From Sulfurospirillum sp. UBA4058 (GTDB lineage Bacteria; Campylobacterota; Campylobacteria; Campylobacterales; Sulfurospirillaceae), in the NCBI GenBank assembly GCA_002382085.1, contig DFZK01000002.1, positions 258,480 to 307,012 of the forward strand: 48,533 bases of DNA. Direction: 5' to 3'. The position numbers and the translations under genes are program-made. Position 1 is the stretch's first letter; every line of letters begins with the position of its first letter. The notes beneath the pieces were generated by a model. That model saw only the letters and a program-made list of their open reading frames with translations. It had not been told where the DNA came from and searched no databases. Of this stretch, positions 1 to 8,045 are shown piece after piece.

Positions 1-2
1 CT

Positions 3-44
3 GGGTTTTCCTCGGCGGAAAGCCCACGCACCTTTGGTGCTTTT
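3..44 (+). terminator. possible terminator hairpins at window edge
   Basis: Two small hairpins lie next to each other. Bases 3-11 pair with 17-25 (one G-T pair). Bases 28-32 (GCACC) pair with 36-40 (GGTGC) around a 3-base loop, followed by TTTT at 41-44. The T run fits termination of a plus-strand gene lying to the left of the window. Because glyA ends at 64 on the other strand, the hairpins could also stop glyA transcription. The stems are short, so this is tentative. Confidence 0.3.
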
Positions 45-63
45 AGTGCTCATTTCAAAAAGT

Positions 64-1326
64 CTAATACGTCGCCTGCTCATACACTTTAAACTTTGCC
101 AAAAGGGCTGTGAGCTCTTTTTTGATTTTTACATGTAACGTTTTAGTGTGAATATTATCCAAAACATCGCACATCTTATGTGCTATGAACGTAAACTCTT
201 CTTCTTTCATTCCCAGCGTCGTGAGTGCCGCCGAACCGATGCGCACGCCTGAAGTGAGTGCCGCACTGCGGGTATCGTTTGGAACGCTGTTTTTATTGAC
301 CGTGATACCTGCGTTCTCTAATGCCTTGCTCGCTTCATCGCCCGAATACTCTTTGTTCAGTAATGATACCAAAATCAAGTGGTTATCCGTTCCTCCACTG
401 ACCAAATCAAAACCCCGCTCAAGCATAACCTCGCCCAAAACGCTGGCATTGCGTTTGACTTGCTGTGCATATGCTTTCCACGACGGGTCTAACACTTCGC
501 CAAATGCCACGGCTTTTGCCGCGATGACATGTAAAAGCGGTCCACCTTGCAGAGCAGGAAAAACGGCAGAGTTGATCTTTTTTGCCAACGCTTCATCGTT
601 GGTCATGATGACACCGCCTCTTGGACCGCGTAACGTTTTGTGCGTCGTGGAAGTGACCACATGGGCGTAAGGAAACGGACTCATATGCTCGCCTGCTGCC
701 ACCAAACCCGCGATGTGCGCGATGTCGGCAAACAGGATCGCACCTACTGCGTCCGCGATCTCTCGAAACTTGGCAAAATCAAGCTCTCTCGCATACGCCG
801 AAGCACCGCAGACGATTATTTTGGGCTTAACGATTTTGGCGATTTCCATCACTTTATCGTAGTCGATCACACCATTTTCATTCACGCCGTACGAAAATGC
901 TTGGTAATTTTTACCCGAAAAGCTTACTTTCGCACCGTGCGTTAAGTGACCGCCTTGTTGCAAATCCATACCGAGCAGTTTGTCACCTGCTTGAAGTAAA
1001 GCGGCATACACCGCGCCATTGGCTTGACTTCCCGAATGAGGTTGGACGTTGGCATAGGTGCATCCAAAAATTGCGCAGAGCCTATCAATCGCAAGCTGTT
1101 CGATCTCATCGGCAAACGCACAACCGTTGTAGTAGCGTTTTTGCGGATAACCTTCCGCGTATTTGTTGGTAAAAATACTCCCCGTTGCTTCCATCACGGC
1201 AGGTGAAGTAAAATTCTCACTCGCGATCATCTCAAGATGCGTAGCTTGCCTCTCAAATTCGTGCTGAAGAATCTCAAATACTTTCGCATCCGCCGTTGCT
1301 AAACGATCGTTCTTAATGTAGCTCAT
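64..1326 (-). CDS. glyA: serine hydroxymethyltransferase
   Basis: Cytoplasmic PLP enzyme that interconverts serine and glycine, passing a one-carbon unit to tetrahydrofolate; it feeds purine, thymidylate and methionine synthesis. The 420-residue product has the usual full length. Visible landmarks are the SENF segment near residue 36, HSGSQAN near 97, HLTHG near 127, the DxAH segment at 201-204, and the PLP lysine K230 in the TTTHKTLRGPRGG block. I place the start at the ATG at 1326 (MSYIKNDR) because AAGGAG sits just upstream; the frame stays open to 1377, but that adds residues outside the family. A promoter with a 17-bp spacer lies directly upstream, so the gene is probably transcribed alone. 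An in-frame copy of the TACATGTA palindrome falls near the C-terminus (129-138). Confidence 0.97.
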   Translation of the reverse strand: MSYIKNDRLATADAKVFEILQHEFERQATHLEMIASENFTSPAVMEATGSIFTNKYAEGYPQKRYYNGCAFADEIEQLAIDRLCAIFGCTYANVQPHSGSQANGAVYAALLQAGDKLLGMDLQQGGHLTHGAKVSFSGKNYQAFSYGVNENGVIDYDKVMEIAKIVKPKIIVCGASAYARELDFAKFREIADAVGAILFADIAHIAGLVAAGEHMSPFPYAHVVTSTTHKTLRGPRGGVIMTNDEALAKKINSAVFPALQGGPLLHVIAAKAVAFGEVLDPSWKAYAQQVKRNASVLGEVMLERGFDLVSGGTDNHLILVSLLNKEYSGDEASKALENAGITVNKNSVPNDTRSAALTSGVRIGSAALTTLGMKEEEFTFIAHKMCDVLDNIHTKTLHVKIKKELTALLAKFKVYEQATY

Positions 1327-1352
1327 GGTCTCTCCTTTGGCTTGATGAAAGA

Positions 1353-1381
1353 AGTGTAGCACCCTTGAAAAATTCATTCAA
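1353..1381 (-). promoter_or_regulatory. glyA promoter
   Basis: On the minus strand, TTGAAT (1381-1376) and TACACT (1358-1353) are separated by 17 bp and lie 27 bp upstream of the glyA ATG. This is a good sigma-70-type arrangement. The -35 box touches the base of the inverted repeat at 1380-1424. Confidence 0.55.
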
Positions 1382-1424
1382 TCCAAAAATTGCCCTCTTT
1401 GAGCGTAAAAGCAATTTTTGGATT
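1380..1424. repeat. 14-bp perfect inverted repeat upstream of glyA
   Basis: AATCCAAAAATTGC at 1380-1393 is exactly inverted at 1411-1424 around a 17-base loop. It sits between the end of the split chemoreceptor gene and the glyA promoter. It could be the terminator of minus-strand transcription from the chemoreceptor, or a protein-binding or leader element for glyA; there is no long T tract next to it. Confidence 0.5.
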
Positions 1425-1472
1425 ATCCTTGTACCAAAGGGGAAATTTTTCAACGTTTTGACTCTCGTGCTC

Positions 1473-1484
1473 TTTACATGTAAA
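1473..1484. repeat. iterated palindrome TTTACATGTAAA
   Basis: A perfect 12-bp copy of the dispersed palindrome, lying in the gap between the chemoreceptor remnant and glyA. Other copies of the TACATGTA core are listed in the findings. Confidence 0.7.
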
Positions 1485-1502
1485 AAGACGATTAAAGCGG
1501 TA

Positions 1503-1534
1503 ACTGACTCTTTTTCTCTAAAAAAAGAGTCAGT
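1503..1534 (-). terminator. terminator after split chemoreceptor gene
   Basis: A perfect 13-bp inverted repeat (ACTGACTCTTTTT at 1503-1515, its complement at 1522-1534) with a 6-base loop, 25 bp beyond the stop at 1559. The stem itself ends in an A/T run. The position suits termination of the minus-strand chemoreceptor transcript. Confidence 0.6.
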
Positions 1535-1558
1535 ACATAAAACAGAAGAAGTGAATAG

Positions 1559-3159
1559 CTACGATTTAAACTGCCCTAGCTTTTGGTTAAGATTCTCGGC
1601 AAGTTTGGAGAGATGATCCGCAGCACCTGCGATCTCTTCGACGCTTCTAGCATTTTCACTGGTAATAGCGTTAATATTGGTGACAAGCTCAACGATCTTT
1701 TCCGTGTCATTGGCAATTTTATGAGAGTTCTTAGCACTGATAGTGACAGACTCGACGCTCTCTTGCATCACAAACGTCGTATGGGTAATGGTCTCTCCGA
1801 CCGTGGTTGAAACAGAGGCTAAACGTCTAATGTTTTGAGCGTTTTTACTCATTTGATCTGAGGAATTCACAATGGATTGGACAATGACATTGATGGTAGC
1901 ATTGATCTCCGTAAGGCTTTTTTGAGTACGTTCTGCGAGTTTTCGCACCTCATCTGCCACGACGGCAAACCCTCGCCCATGTTCACCGGCACGCGCGGCT
2001 TCAATGGCGGCATTGAGAGCAAGCAAATTGGTTTGATCGGCGATATCGGAGATCACCGTTAAAATCTCTTTGACTTGCTCGGCATCTTTGCTCATCTGTT
2101 CTAACTGCCCCGATAAAGTCGTTTCTGCTTCGCTGGCAAGTTCAACTTCGTTTTTAAGCATGACGACTTCATTTTTAGCAGATTCGAGTTTTTCGCCTGC
2201 GATACCTATGCTTTTTTTCATAGATTCTGAAAGCAAAGCCGTCTCTTGAACAAATTTTTTAATCAAAACAATCTCTTCAATGGTATTATTGACAATCACC
2301 GTACTGTGCGACCTATTTGCATGCTGGTGGTGCTTAGTTCATGCGAGACGGAAGCATTTTCACTGGATGAGTGCTTCACATCATCAATAATCACTTCTAA
2401 GGTATCGACTAAGCTATTGAAACTCTGTACGATCTCTTCAATTTCATTTTTCTTGCCGTACGTAATTCGAAACCTCAACTCTTTGTTTTGAACAAAACCT
2501 GCAATGCTATCACGAATCAGCGAAACACCTTGCATAATATTGTTTCGGATTGCGATGCCAAAGAGGATGACGGCTAGGATAATCATCACCGCCGATGCTA
2601 TGACCAGTAAACTCGCATGATCTTTGGTCAAAACAGCTTCTTTGGCATCGGTCTCGGCAAGGTGTCTATTGTACTCCATCTGTTGCACAAACGAGTTCGT
2701 CATGGCATTCATAATCGTAGGATTTTGAAAGAAAATATCCCTTGCTTCAACTCTTTTATTGTCTTTTGAAAAAACAATCGCTTTATCCACAAGTTGAAGG
2801 TACGCATCAACAGCTACGCGATCTTTTTGAAGAAACTCTTTATCCGTATCATCAGAAATAAACGGTTCATATTTTTTTAAAGCCTCTTCAAGGAGTTGTT
2901 TCCTTTTTTCAAGATCACTTTCGATGTTTTGCATCACACGTGAATCATCTTGAGCAATATGCTGCCAAATCAAAACGCGAATCATCGATGCATGAAACAG
3001 AGCATCGCTCAATATTAAAACACTCGGCAAAGCATCAATATTACATGTATTTGTTTTTTGATAGACCGTTTCCATTTTTTGCATAGAAATACCAAGGACT
3101 CCGATAAGACCTAAAATAGCAATGAGCAACATTGCTAATAATTGTTTTGAAATGCTCAT
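1559..3159 (-). pseudogene. methyl-accepting chemotaxis protein, frameshifted
   Basis: Transmembrane chemoreceptor cut into two frames. The first part (3159 to 2296, 287 residues) has a start with AAGGAAAAGAG upstream, a membrane segment near residues 8-27, a four-helix-bundle-like periplasmic region, a second membrane segment near 185-205 and a HAMP-like linker, then stops at TGA 2298-2296. The second part (2299 to 1559, 246 residues) carries the complete cytoplasmic signalling hairpin, including the conserved DQTNLLALNAAIEAARAGE tip. Against the intact paralogue at 15182-16792, both parts align end to end, but 11 bases stand where the paralogue has 21, a net loss of 10. The two frames meet at an overlapping GTGA, so a coupled second product is formally possible. 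Otherwise this is a recent pseudogene: no other stop interrupts it. Confidence 0.85.
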
Positions 3160-3259
3160 GAAACTCTTTTCCTTTTGATTTTTTGATTGGTTGAGCTACG
3201 AAATACGAGGTTTCCCGACATCATCCATCACGTTTACGACCTGTCGTGATCTTTACTAT

Positions 3260-3271
3260 TGTCACAAATGC
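3260..3271 (-). promoter_or_regulatory. 12-mer shared by the two chemoreceptor upstream regions
   Basis: TGTCACAAATGC here and TGTGACAAATGC at 16837-16848 match at 11 of 12 bases. They lie roughly 100 bp and 45 bp upstream of the two receptor starts. The match may mark a common control site or may be inherited from the duplication. Confidence 0.3.
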
Positions 3272-3450
3272 TTTATCCAAAAAACGATATTACTTAAAGT
3301 TTATAGCAAGAGAATAGCTTTGCGTTACGAATACAATCAAAAAATAGGCATACCAAACTGCCAGCTTTTTTGCCCTCCACATCCTTACATGTAAAAACTT
3401 TTTGAGTTTGCCTATCATTTTAAGCCTTTTCTAATCTGAGTTGTTTTAAC

Positions 3451-3483
3451 ATATGAGCAATTGTTCATATGAACAGCTATAGA
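3451..3483 (+). promoter_or_regulatory. ArsR/SmtB-type operator and promoter
   Basis: ATATGAGCAA (3451-3460) followed directly by TTGTTCATAT (3461-3470) forms a 20-bp palindrome with one mismatch, close to the 12-2-12 operators bound by SmtB/CadC-type repressors. A -10-like TATAGA follows at 3478-3483, so a bound repressor would cover the core promoter. AGGAG at 3491-3495 precedes the first gene. Confidence 0.65.
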
Positions 3484-3501
3484 TTTTAAAAGGAGCATGC
3501 G

Positions 3502-3879
3502 ATGGGTGATGAATTTTGCAGTTGCGACATTGTGCATGAAAACGTCATCGAAATGGTAAAAAAGAAAATGCCGCAAGAGGAAAAACTTTACGACCTTGCC
3601 GAGCTTTTTAAGGTTTTTGGCGACACGACGCGCGTGAAGATTATCTCGGCATTGTTTGAAGCGGAGATGTGTGTGTGCGACATCGCAGAACTCTTACATA
3701 TGACCCAGTCCGCCATCTCACACCAACTACGCGTCCTTCGTCAAGCAAGGCTTGTCAAGCACCGCAAAGAGGGAAAAGTCGTCTTTTATTCGCTCGATGA
3801 TGAACACATTAAAAGTATTTTCAACCAAGGCTTAGAACACATTTTAGAACCACGAGGATTTGAGTATGCACTTCAGTGA
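3502..3879 (+). CDS. ArsR/CadC-family metal-responsive repressor
   Basis: A 125-residue winged-helix repressor that should leave its operator when it binds Zn, Cd or Pb, releasing the export ATPase that follows. Both known metal sites of the family are visible. The alpha-3N/CadC-type site has Cys6 and Cys8 at the N-terminus and Cys57 and Cys59 in the ELCVCD-like motif (here EMCVCD). The alpha-5/SmtB-type site has Asp100, His102, His113 and Glu116 in exactly the D-x-H...H-xx-E spacing of SmtB. The DNA-recognition helix is around residues 68-80 (TQSAISHQLRVL). AGGAG lies 6 bases before the ATG. The gene overlaps the ATPase start by 14 bp, and a palindromic operator lies just upstream, so the pair is an autoregulated metal-resistance operon. 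The exact metal cannot be read from sequence. Confidence 0.92.
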   Translation: MGDEFCSCDIVHENVIEMVKKKMPQEEKLYDLAELFKVFGDTTRVKIISALFEAEMCVCDIAELLHMTQSAISHQLRVLRQARLVKHRKEGKVVFYSLDDEHIKSIFNQGLEHILEPRGFEYALQ

Positions 3880-5857
3880 AAAAGCACCCCAAACCTGCGA
3901 CGCGACAACGGGAAGTTGTTGCAGCAGATGCCAACCCATCGTCCCAGGTCATGCCCATCATGATCATGACGAACACGACCACAACCACGGTTTAGGAGAC
4001 TCCAGTTTAAAAGAGATGCTCACATCGTGGCATTTCATCACGTTTTGTATCGGTGCAGTGCTTTTTGTCACTGCCATTTTGATGGACGAGAGTCATCCAT
4101 TGCTCTTTTGGACGTACCTGCTCAGCTTTTTCTTAGTCGGTGGCGAGATTCTTTACATGGCGGTCACCAACCTTTTTAAGGGGCATGTTTTCGATGAAAA
4201 CTTTTTGATGGGTCTTGCAACCGTAGGCGCATTTAGCATCGGTGAATACCCTGAGGGTGTTGCCGTGATGCTCTTTTTTAGAGTCGGTGAGTTTTTCCAA
4301 GACTTAGCGGTCGATCGCTCGCGCAAGTCTATTACCCAGTTGATGGACATTCGTCCTGATTTTGCCAATCTTCAAAGCGAAAACGGTGAGCAAAAAGTCA
4401 ACCCAAGCGACGTAGCACTTGGCAGTCGCATCATCGTACGACCCGGAGAGAAAATCCCTCTCGATGGTACTATCATCGAAGGTCGCTCCACGCTCGACAC
4501 TTCCGCACTCACAGGTGAATCTTTGCCCAAAGAGGTGAACGTAGGCAGTGATGTACTCTCAGGAACCATCAACAAAACAGGTGTCATCATCGTTGAGACG
4601 ACCAAACTTTTTTCAGAATCCACCGTCTCCAAAATCTTAGACCTTGTGCAAAATGCAGGGGCAAAAAAAGCGAAAACGGAGCAATTTATCACGACGTTTG
4701 CGAAGTATTACACCCCGTTTGTTGTTATCTCCGCGGCATTGCTTGCGTTTTTACCGCCACTGCTGATGCAAGACGCGCTTTTGAGCGAGTGGTTTAGACG
4801 CTCATTGGTTTTCCTTGTCGTTTCATGCCCGTGCGCTCTTGTGGTCTCCATACCGCTAAGCTTCTTTGGAGGCATCGGTGGAGCGTCTAAAAACGGCATC
4901 TTAGTCAAAGGCGGCAACTTTCTTGAAGCGCTCAACCGTGTCGATACCGTCGTGTTTGATAAAACAGGAACGTTGACCAAAGGCTTTTTTAGCGTCACAT
5001 CCGTTCGCGCACTTCACGGCAACAGTGAGATCGAAGTATTACGCTTAGCGGCACTCGCGGAGATGCACTCCAACCATCCCATCGCAATCTCCATCAAACG
5101 TGCGTACATTGATCCTTTGGAAGCGGTTGTGAGCGATTATGAAGAGCTTGCAGGGTATGGTGTCAAAGCGATCATCGATGGCAAAACCGTTCTTGCGGGC
5201 AATGCCAAACTGTTGGTAGAACACGCCATCGTTCATGAAGCAATCAACACGCCTGACACGGTGGTGTATGTCGTGGTTGAAGGGCAACTCATCGGTTCTA
5301 TACTCATCGCCGATACGCCTAAAGTGGATAGCAAAAAAGCTATTTCGGCACTGAAAGCCTTAGGTATCAAAAATATCCTTATGCTTACGGGAGATCATCG
5401 AGCAACTGCAGATAAAGTAGCCCATGAATTAGGAATCACTCATGTTGAAGCCGAACTGTTACCGCATCAAAAAGTGGAGAAACTAGAATCCCTGATGGCG
5501 CACAAAAGTGGCAAAGGCAAAACCGTTTTTGTGGGAGACGGCATCAATGACGCACCCGTACTGGCTCGTGCCGACATCGGTATTGCGATGGGAGGCGTAG
5601 GTTCAGACGCCGCGATCGAAGCTGCCGACGTGGTCATCATGACCGATGAGATCGGCAAAGTCGCCACTGCGCTTAAGATCGCTCGCAAAACGCATGCCAT
5701 CGTCTGGCAAAACATCATTTTCGCGTTGGGCGTTAAGGGCATCATCTTGATCATGGGTGCCTTTGGAATCGCCACGATGTGGGAAGCCGTCTTTGGAGAC
5801 GTAGGCGTCGCACTGATCGCTGTTTTGAACGCCACACGAGTTTTAACGCATAAGTAA
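3866..5857 (+). CDS. zntA: P1B-type Zn/Cd/Pb-exporting ATPase
   Basis: Inner-membrane pump that uses ATP to expel soft divalent metals. In the 663-residue product I see the TGES actuator motif at 216-219, the CPC transmembrane metal site at 321-323, the phosphorylated Asp365 in DKTGT, the HP motif at 404-405 and GDGIND at 557-562. A lysine in membrane segment 7 (K624) and an aspartate in segment 8 (D645) are typical of the P1B-2 (ZntA/CadA) group. There is no GMxCxxC heavy-metal domain; instead the first 45 residues carry CC-x2-C and a His/Asp-rich run (residues 29-41), probably a metal-binding tail. I chose the ATG at 3866 over a TTG two codons earlier. It is translationally coupled to the repressor gene, and a strong hairpin terminator follows. 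Confidence 0.93.
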   Translation: MHFSEKAPQTCDATTGSCCSRCQPIVPGHAHHDHDEHDHNHGLGDSSLKEMLTSWHFITFCIGAVLFVTAILMDESHPLLFWTYLLSFFLVGGEILYMAVTNLFKGHVFDENFLMGLATVGAFSIGEYPEGVAVMLFFRVGEFFQDLAVDRSRKSITQLMDIRPDFANLQSENGEQKVNPSDVALGSRIIVRPGEKIPLDGTIIEGRSTLDTSALTGESLPKEVNVGSDVLSGTINKTGVIIVETTKLFSESTVSKILDLVQNAGAKKAKTEQFITTFAKYYTPFVVISAALLAFLPPLLMQDALLSEWFRRSLVFLVVSCPCALVVSIPLSFFGGIGGASKNGILVKGGNFLEALNRVDTVVFDKTGTLTKGFFSVTSVRALHGNSEIEVLRLAALAEMHSNHPIAISIKRAYIDPLEAVVSDYEELAGYGVKAIIDGKTVLAGNAKLLVEHAIVHEAINTPDTVVYVVVEGQLIGSILIADTPKVDSKKAISALKALGIKNILMLTGDHRATADKVAHELGITHVEAELLPHQKVEKLESLMAHKSGKGKTVFVGDGINDAPVLARADIGIAMGGVGSDAAIEAADVVIMTDEIGKVATALKIARKTHAIVWQNIIFALGVKGIILIMGAFGIATMWEAVFGDVGVALIAVLNATRVLTHK

Positions 5858-5863
5858 GTACAC

Positions 5864-5891
5864 AAAACGCTCTTCAAACGAGGAGCGTTTT
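5864..5891 (+). terminator. terminator of metal-resistance operon
   Basis: AAAACGCTC (5864-5872) pairs with GAGCGTTTT (5883-5891) around a 10-base loop, 6 bp after the ATPase stop codon. A copy of the iterated palindrome follows at 5893-5906. Confidence 0.75.
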
Positions 5892-5892
5892 G

Positions 5893-5906
5893 CTTTACAT
5901 GTAAAG
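5893..5906. repeat. iterated palindrome, 14-bp perfect copy
   Basis: CTTTACATGTAAAG lies between the convergent ATPase and exported-protein genes, directly after the terminator stem. Confidence 0.7.
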
Positions 5907-5925
5907 AGTTTTGGGTGTGAAACTG

Positions 5926-6741
5926 TCATTCGAACAGTATGCGCCACGGCGTGTCTGTGAGTGGATTTACCTCTATATGATTTTCGCTATCCATCGCAGT
6001 ATCTTGAAATATCTTCCACCCATTCTTATATGGAACAAAAACAAACAAATTTTCACTATATTGATCATCAAAAGTGAGGCTCTCACCATACAAAGGCATA
6101 AGGAATCCACTCAAATCTAAATAAACTTTGTGAACTTTATTATCAATCGTGATCTCTTCTTTTCCAAAACACCATTTTTCACCTACATCGCTGGTATAAC
6201 ATTTATTGGGAAAAATCTTCTCAAAATAGACAGTATAATCACCAGCGTTTCCTACACGAATCAAAGGTTTACTCATTGGAATTTCTTTAGGCAACGAAGC
6301 AATATCTTTAGGATTATATCTCTCCTCACTAATGAATAATTGCCTTTGACTATCAAAGCGGAGCTGGATACATCCATAATTTGATTCACAGGCCCATAAT
6401 AAATTATCTTGTGCAAAGCTGCAAACATAACCTTGCCCTTCATGATAATTTTGACCAACTCCAATAAAACCATCTCTACCAATATTTACAGTGAGAACCT
6501 CTCCTTCTGTTGGATCACTTTCTAATGGTAATGGGCCGATTTTTATTTTTTCAAGCTTTGCCCAATAACTTTTCGTAACGTAATGCCCTTCATAAGGCAA
6601 CGTAGCCGTTTTACTACACTGCATTGTTGGAAAATCTTTTTCAAATTGGTTTCGTCTATAGTCTGTTATGTCATCTGCCCACAACACGGTATTGAGAAAA
6701 AATAGACTCAAAAGAAAAACCAAATTTAATTTGCTTTGCAT
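5926..6741 (-). CDS. exported protein of unknown function
   Basis: I do not recognise the family. The 271-residue product begins with a clear Sec signal peptide (charged MQSK, hydrophobic core at residues 5-20, likely cleavage after the VLWA stretch), so it should be periplasmic. The start at 6741 is chosen because GGAGG precedes it by 6 bases and because the signal peptide begins there; the frame stays open to 6780. The mature part has about six cysteines, including a cluster around residues 109-125 and a pair flanking GEKW, which suggests disulfide bonds. Many aromatic residues and alternating hydrophobic stretches suggest a beta-rich fold. It is transcribed toward the metal ATPase and away from YjjB, apparently alone. 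The coding sequence is richer in A+T than its neighbours. Confidence 0.7.
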   Translation of the reverse strand: MQSKLNLVFLLSLFFLNTVLWADDITDYRRNQFEKDFPTMQCSKTATLPYEGHYVTKSYWAKLEKIKIGPLPLESDPTEGEVLTVNIGRDGFIGVGQNYHEGQGYVCSFAQDNLLWACESNYGCIQLRFDSQRQLFISEERYNPKDIASLPKEIPMSKPLIRVGNAGDYTVYFEKIFPNKCYTSDVGEKWCFGKEEITIDNKVHKVYLDLSGFLMPLYGESLTFDDQYSENLFVFVPYKNGWKIFQDTAMDSENHIEVNPLTDTPWRILFE

Positions 6742-6802
6742 CACAACCTCCAATAGTTTTAAATCACAAAAGGGTTTCATGGCTAAATTTCATCTCAAAA
6801 TC

Positions 6803-6814
6803 TTTACATGTAAA
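6803..6814. repeat. iterated palindrome TTTACATGTAAA
   Basis: A perfect 12-bp copy in the 75-bp gap between the exporter pair and the exported-protein gene. Confidence 0.7.
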
Positions 6815-6816
6815 CG

Positions 6817-7287
6817 TCAAATGATCGGCTGTTTGCGTTTGGTGTAGTACATGGAAGGAAGCACCAAACCAAACGCAATGGCAAATAAAATACTCACCGC
6901 GTGCAAGCCATTTTCGATAAAGCGTGAAAGCAAAACGTCGCTCACACCGTCACTCATACGCACAAGGCTGATCATCATCTCATACGCATACGTCCCAGGG
7001 ATCATCGGAATGATGGAAGCGACCGTGTAAACGGGTCTTGGCATCACATAACGGCGCGACCAAAACACACCGATAATGCCGATCGTCGTTGCGGCGATAA
7101 ACGTGGAGAGTTCGATGGAAAGATGCGCGTGCATCAAGGCGTCACGAAGCCCGTACGTCAGCGCACCGCCTAACGCACAAAACGGCAGTGCAGAGCGAGG
7201 TACGTTAAAAATCATCGCAAATCCCACGGCGGGAATCGCCGCCCAAAGCGTGTTAAAAAGCCATTGTATCCAGAGCATCGTTACCAT
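6817..7287 (-). CDS. yjjB: YjjB-type (ThrE_2) exporter subunit
   Basis: The smaller half of a split threonine/serine-exporter-like (ThrE) membrane transporter. In E. coli the YjjP/YjjB pair has been implicated in succinate export, and the fused actinobacterial ThrE exports threonine. The 156-residue protein is very hydrophobic with about four to five membrane segments and carries the family block AAIPAVGFAMIFNVP near its N-terminus and IPMIPGTYAYEMM near residue 105. The chosen ATG at 7287 overlaps the stop codon of the upstream yjjP-like gene; a second ATG at 7278 is equally possible and has a better-spaced AAGG. The two genes are clearly co-transcribed and need each other to make a full transporter. 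The substrate is unknown. Confidence 0.85.
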   Translation of the reverse strand: MVTMLWIQWLFNTLWAAIPAVGFAMIFNVPRSALPFCALGGALTYGLRDALMHAHLSIELSTFIAATTIGIIGVFWSRRYVMPRPVYTVASIIPMIPGTYAYEMMISLVRMSDGVSDVLLSRFIENGLHAVSILFAIAFGLVLPSMYYTKRKQPII

Positions 7288-8045
7288 CCTTGCACCCCTA
7301 AAAGTCCCATGGCAAGCATGATGCCAAGTGATGCCATGAGCGTCATCAGAGTCGCTTGCGCCCAACGGCCCCAGCCCATACTGATGTAGCCTTTAAACGC
7401 ATCGAGCATCGCGTTGATATAGGGAAACCCCGGAACCAAAAGCAGCACGCTGGAAGAGAGTACGATATGCCCCGTGGCGCTAAAGTCATTGTAAAACGCA
7501 AGGCTGGCGATGAGGGTGCAGACAAACGCGGTAAACGCAAAGACGATCAACAACGAATAGTTACGACGTGCAAGTTCCCTGCGCACACTCATCCCCACCG
7601 ATGCCGCTAAAAACGTGATACAAACTCCCGCCCAATCCGCTCCTTGCAAATGGCTAAACGCGGCGCACGAAAGACCGATCACGGGAATGAGCAACCATGC
7701 AGGGTAAGGATTGGCATGAACGTTCGCTAGCGCATACTCGACACGCATGATGTCGCGCGGATTTTGCTCCGCTTCAATGCAGATCGTGACGATTTGATGC
7801 ACGATGGACATATTGATCGCCTGTTCATACGCGCGCCTCGTGGTCGTCACCGAAGCATCGCCCACCAACGTGGTAAGCACTACCGCCGAGGGGATCAGCG
7901 ACATCTCGATGGACGTACACCCCAGAGCCACGCCCAAACGCGAAGAGAGCTGTTCGATCAAACGGCTCTCCGCCCCATACTCCAAAAGCATCGTCGCAAC
8001 TCTTACCACTACCGTCGTAATGCGCGTCTGTTCTTCATGCGAAAT
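7281..8045 (-). CDS. yjjP: YjjP-type (ThrE_1, DUF1212) exporter subunit
   Basis: Larger half of the ThrE-like exporter. The N-terminal soluble part holds the family motif EYGAESRLIEQLSSRLG, followed by five or so membrane segments ending in LLLVPGFPYINAMLDAFKGY and the last helix. The first in-frame conventional start is GTG at 8009, but nothing like a ribosome binding site precedes it, and family-like sequence (SHEEQTRITTVV) continues upstream. AAAGGA at 8060-8055 sits 9 bases ahead of an ATT codon at 8045. Starting there gives 254 residues and the same distance to the GAES motif as I recall for E. coli YjjP. No ATG, GTG or TTG occurs between GTG 8009 and the upstream in-frame stop at about 8100. 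Either ATT is the real start, or a former ATG has mutated. Confidence 0.85.
   Translation of the reverse strand: MSHEEQTRITTVVVRVATMLLEYGAESRLIEQLSSRLGVALGCTSIEMSLIPSAVVLTTLVGDASVTTTRRAYEQAINMSIVHQIVTICIEAEQNPRDIMRVEYALANVHANPYPAWLLIPVIGLSCAAFSHLQGADWAGVCITFLAASVGMSVRRELARRNYSLLIVFAFTAFVCTLIASLAFYNDFSATGHIVLSSSVLLLVPGFPYINAMLDAFKGYISMGWGRWAQATLMTLMASLGIMLAMGLLGVQGW

Larger units (their letters stand above)
3160..3501. other. divergent intergenic region
   Basis: This 342-bp gap between the chemoreceptor and the metal-resistance operon has no convincing gene. It holds the 12-mer at 3260-3271, a short palindrome ACGAC-CT-GTCGT at 3236-3247 nested near an ATCACG/CGTGAT inverted repeat (3227-3232, 3245-3250), a TTACATGTAA copy at 3385-3394, and the operator and promoter of the plus-strand operon from 3451. 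The open frame at 3191-3394 has no homology I recognise and no ribosome binding site. Confidence 0.6.

Noticed and set aside
3191..3394. Open frame of 67 codons in the chemoreceptor / metal operon gap
   Set aside because: No ribosome binding site, no recognisable protein features; the gap is better explained by promoters and the operator.
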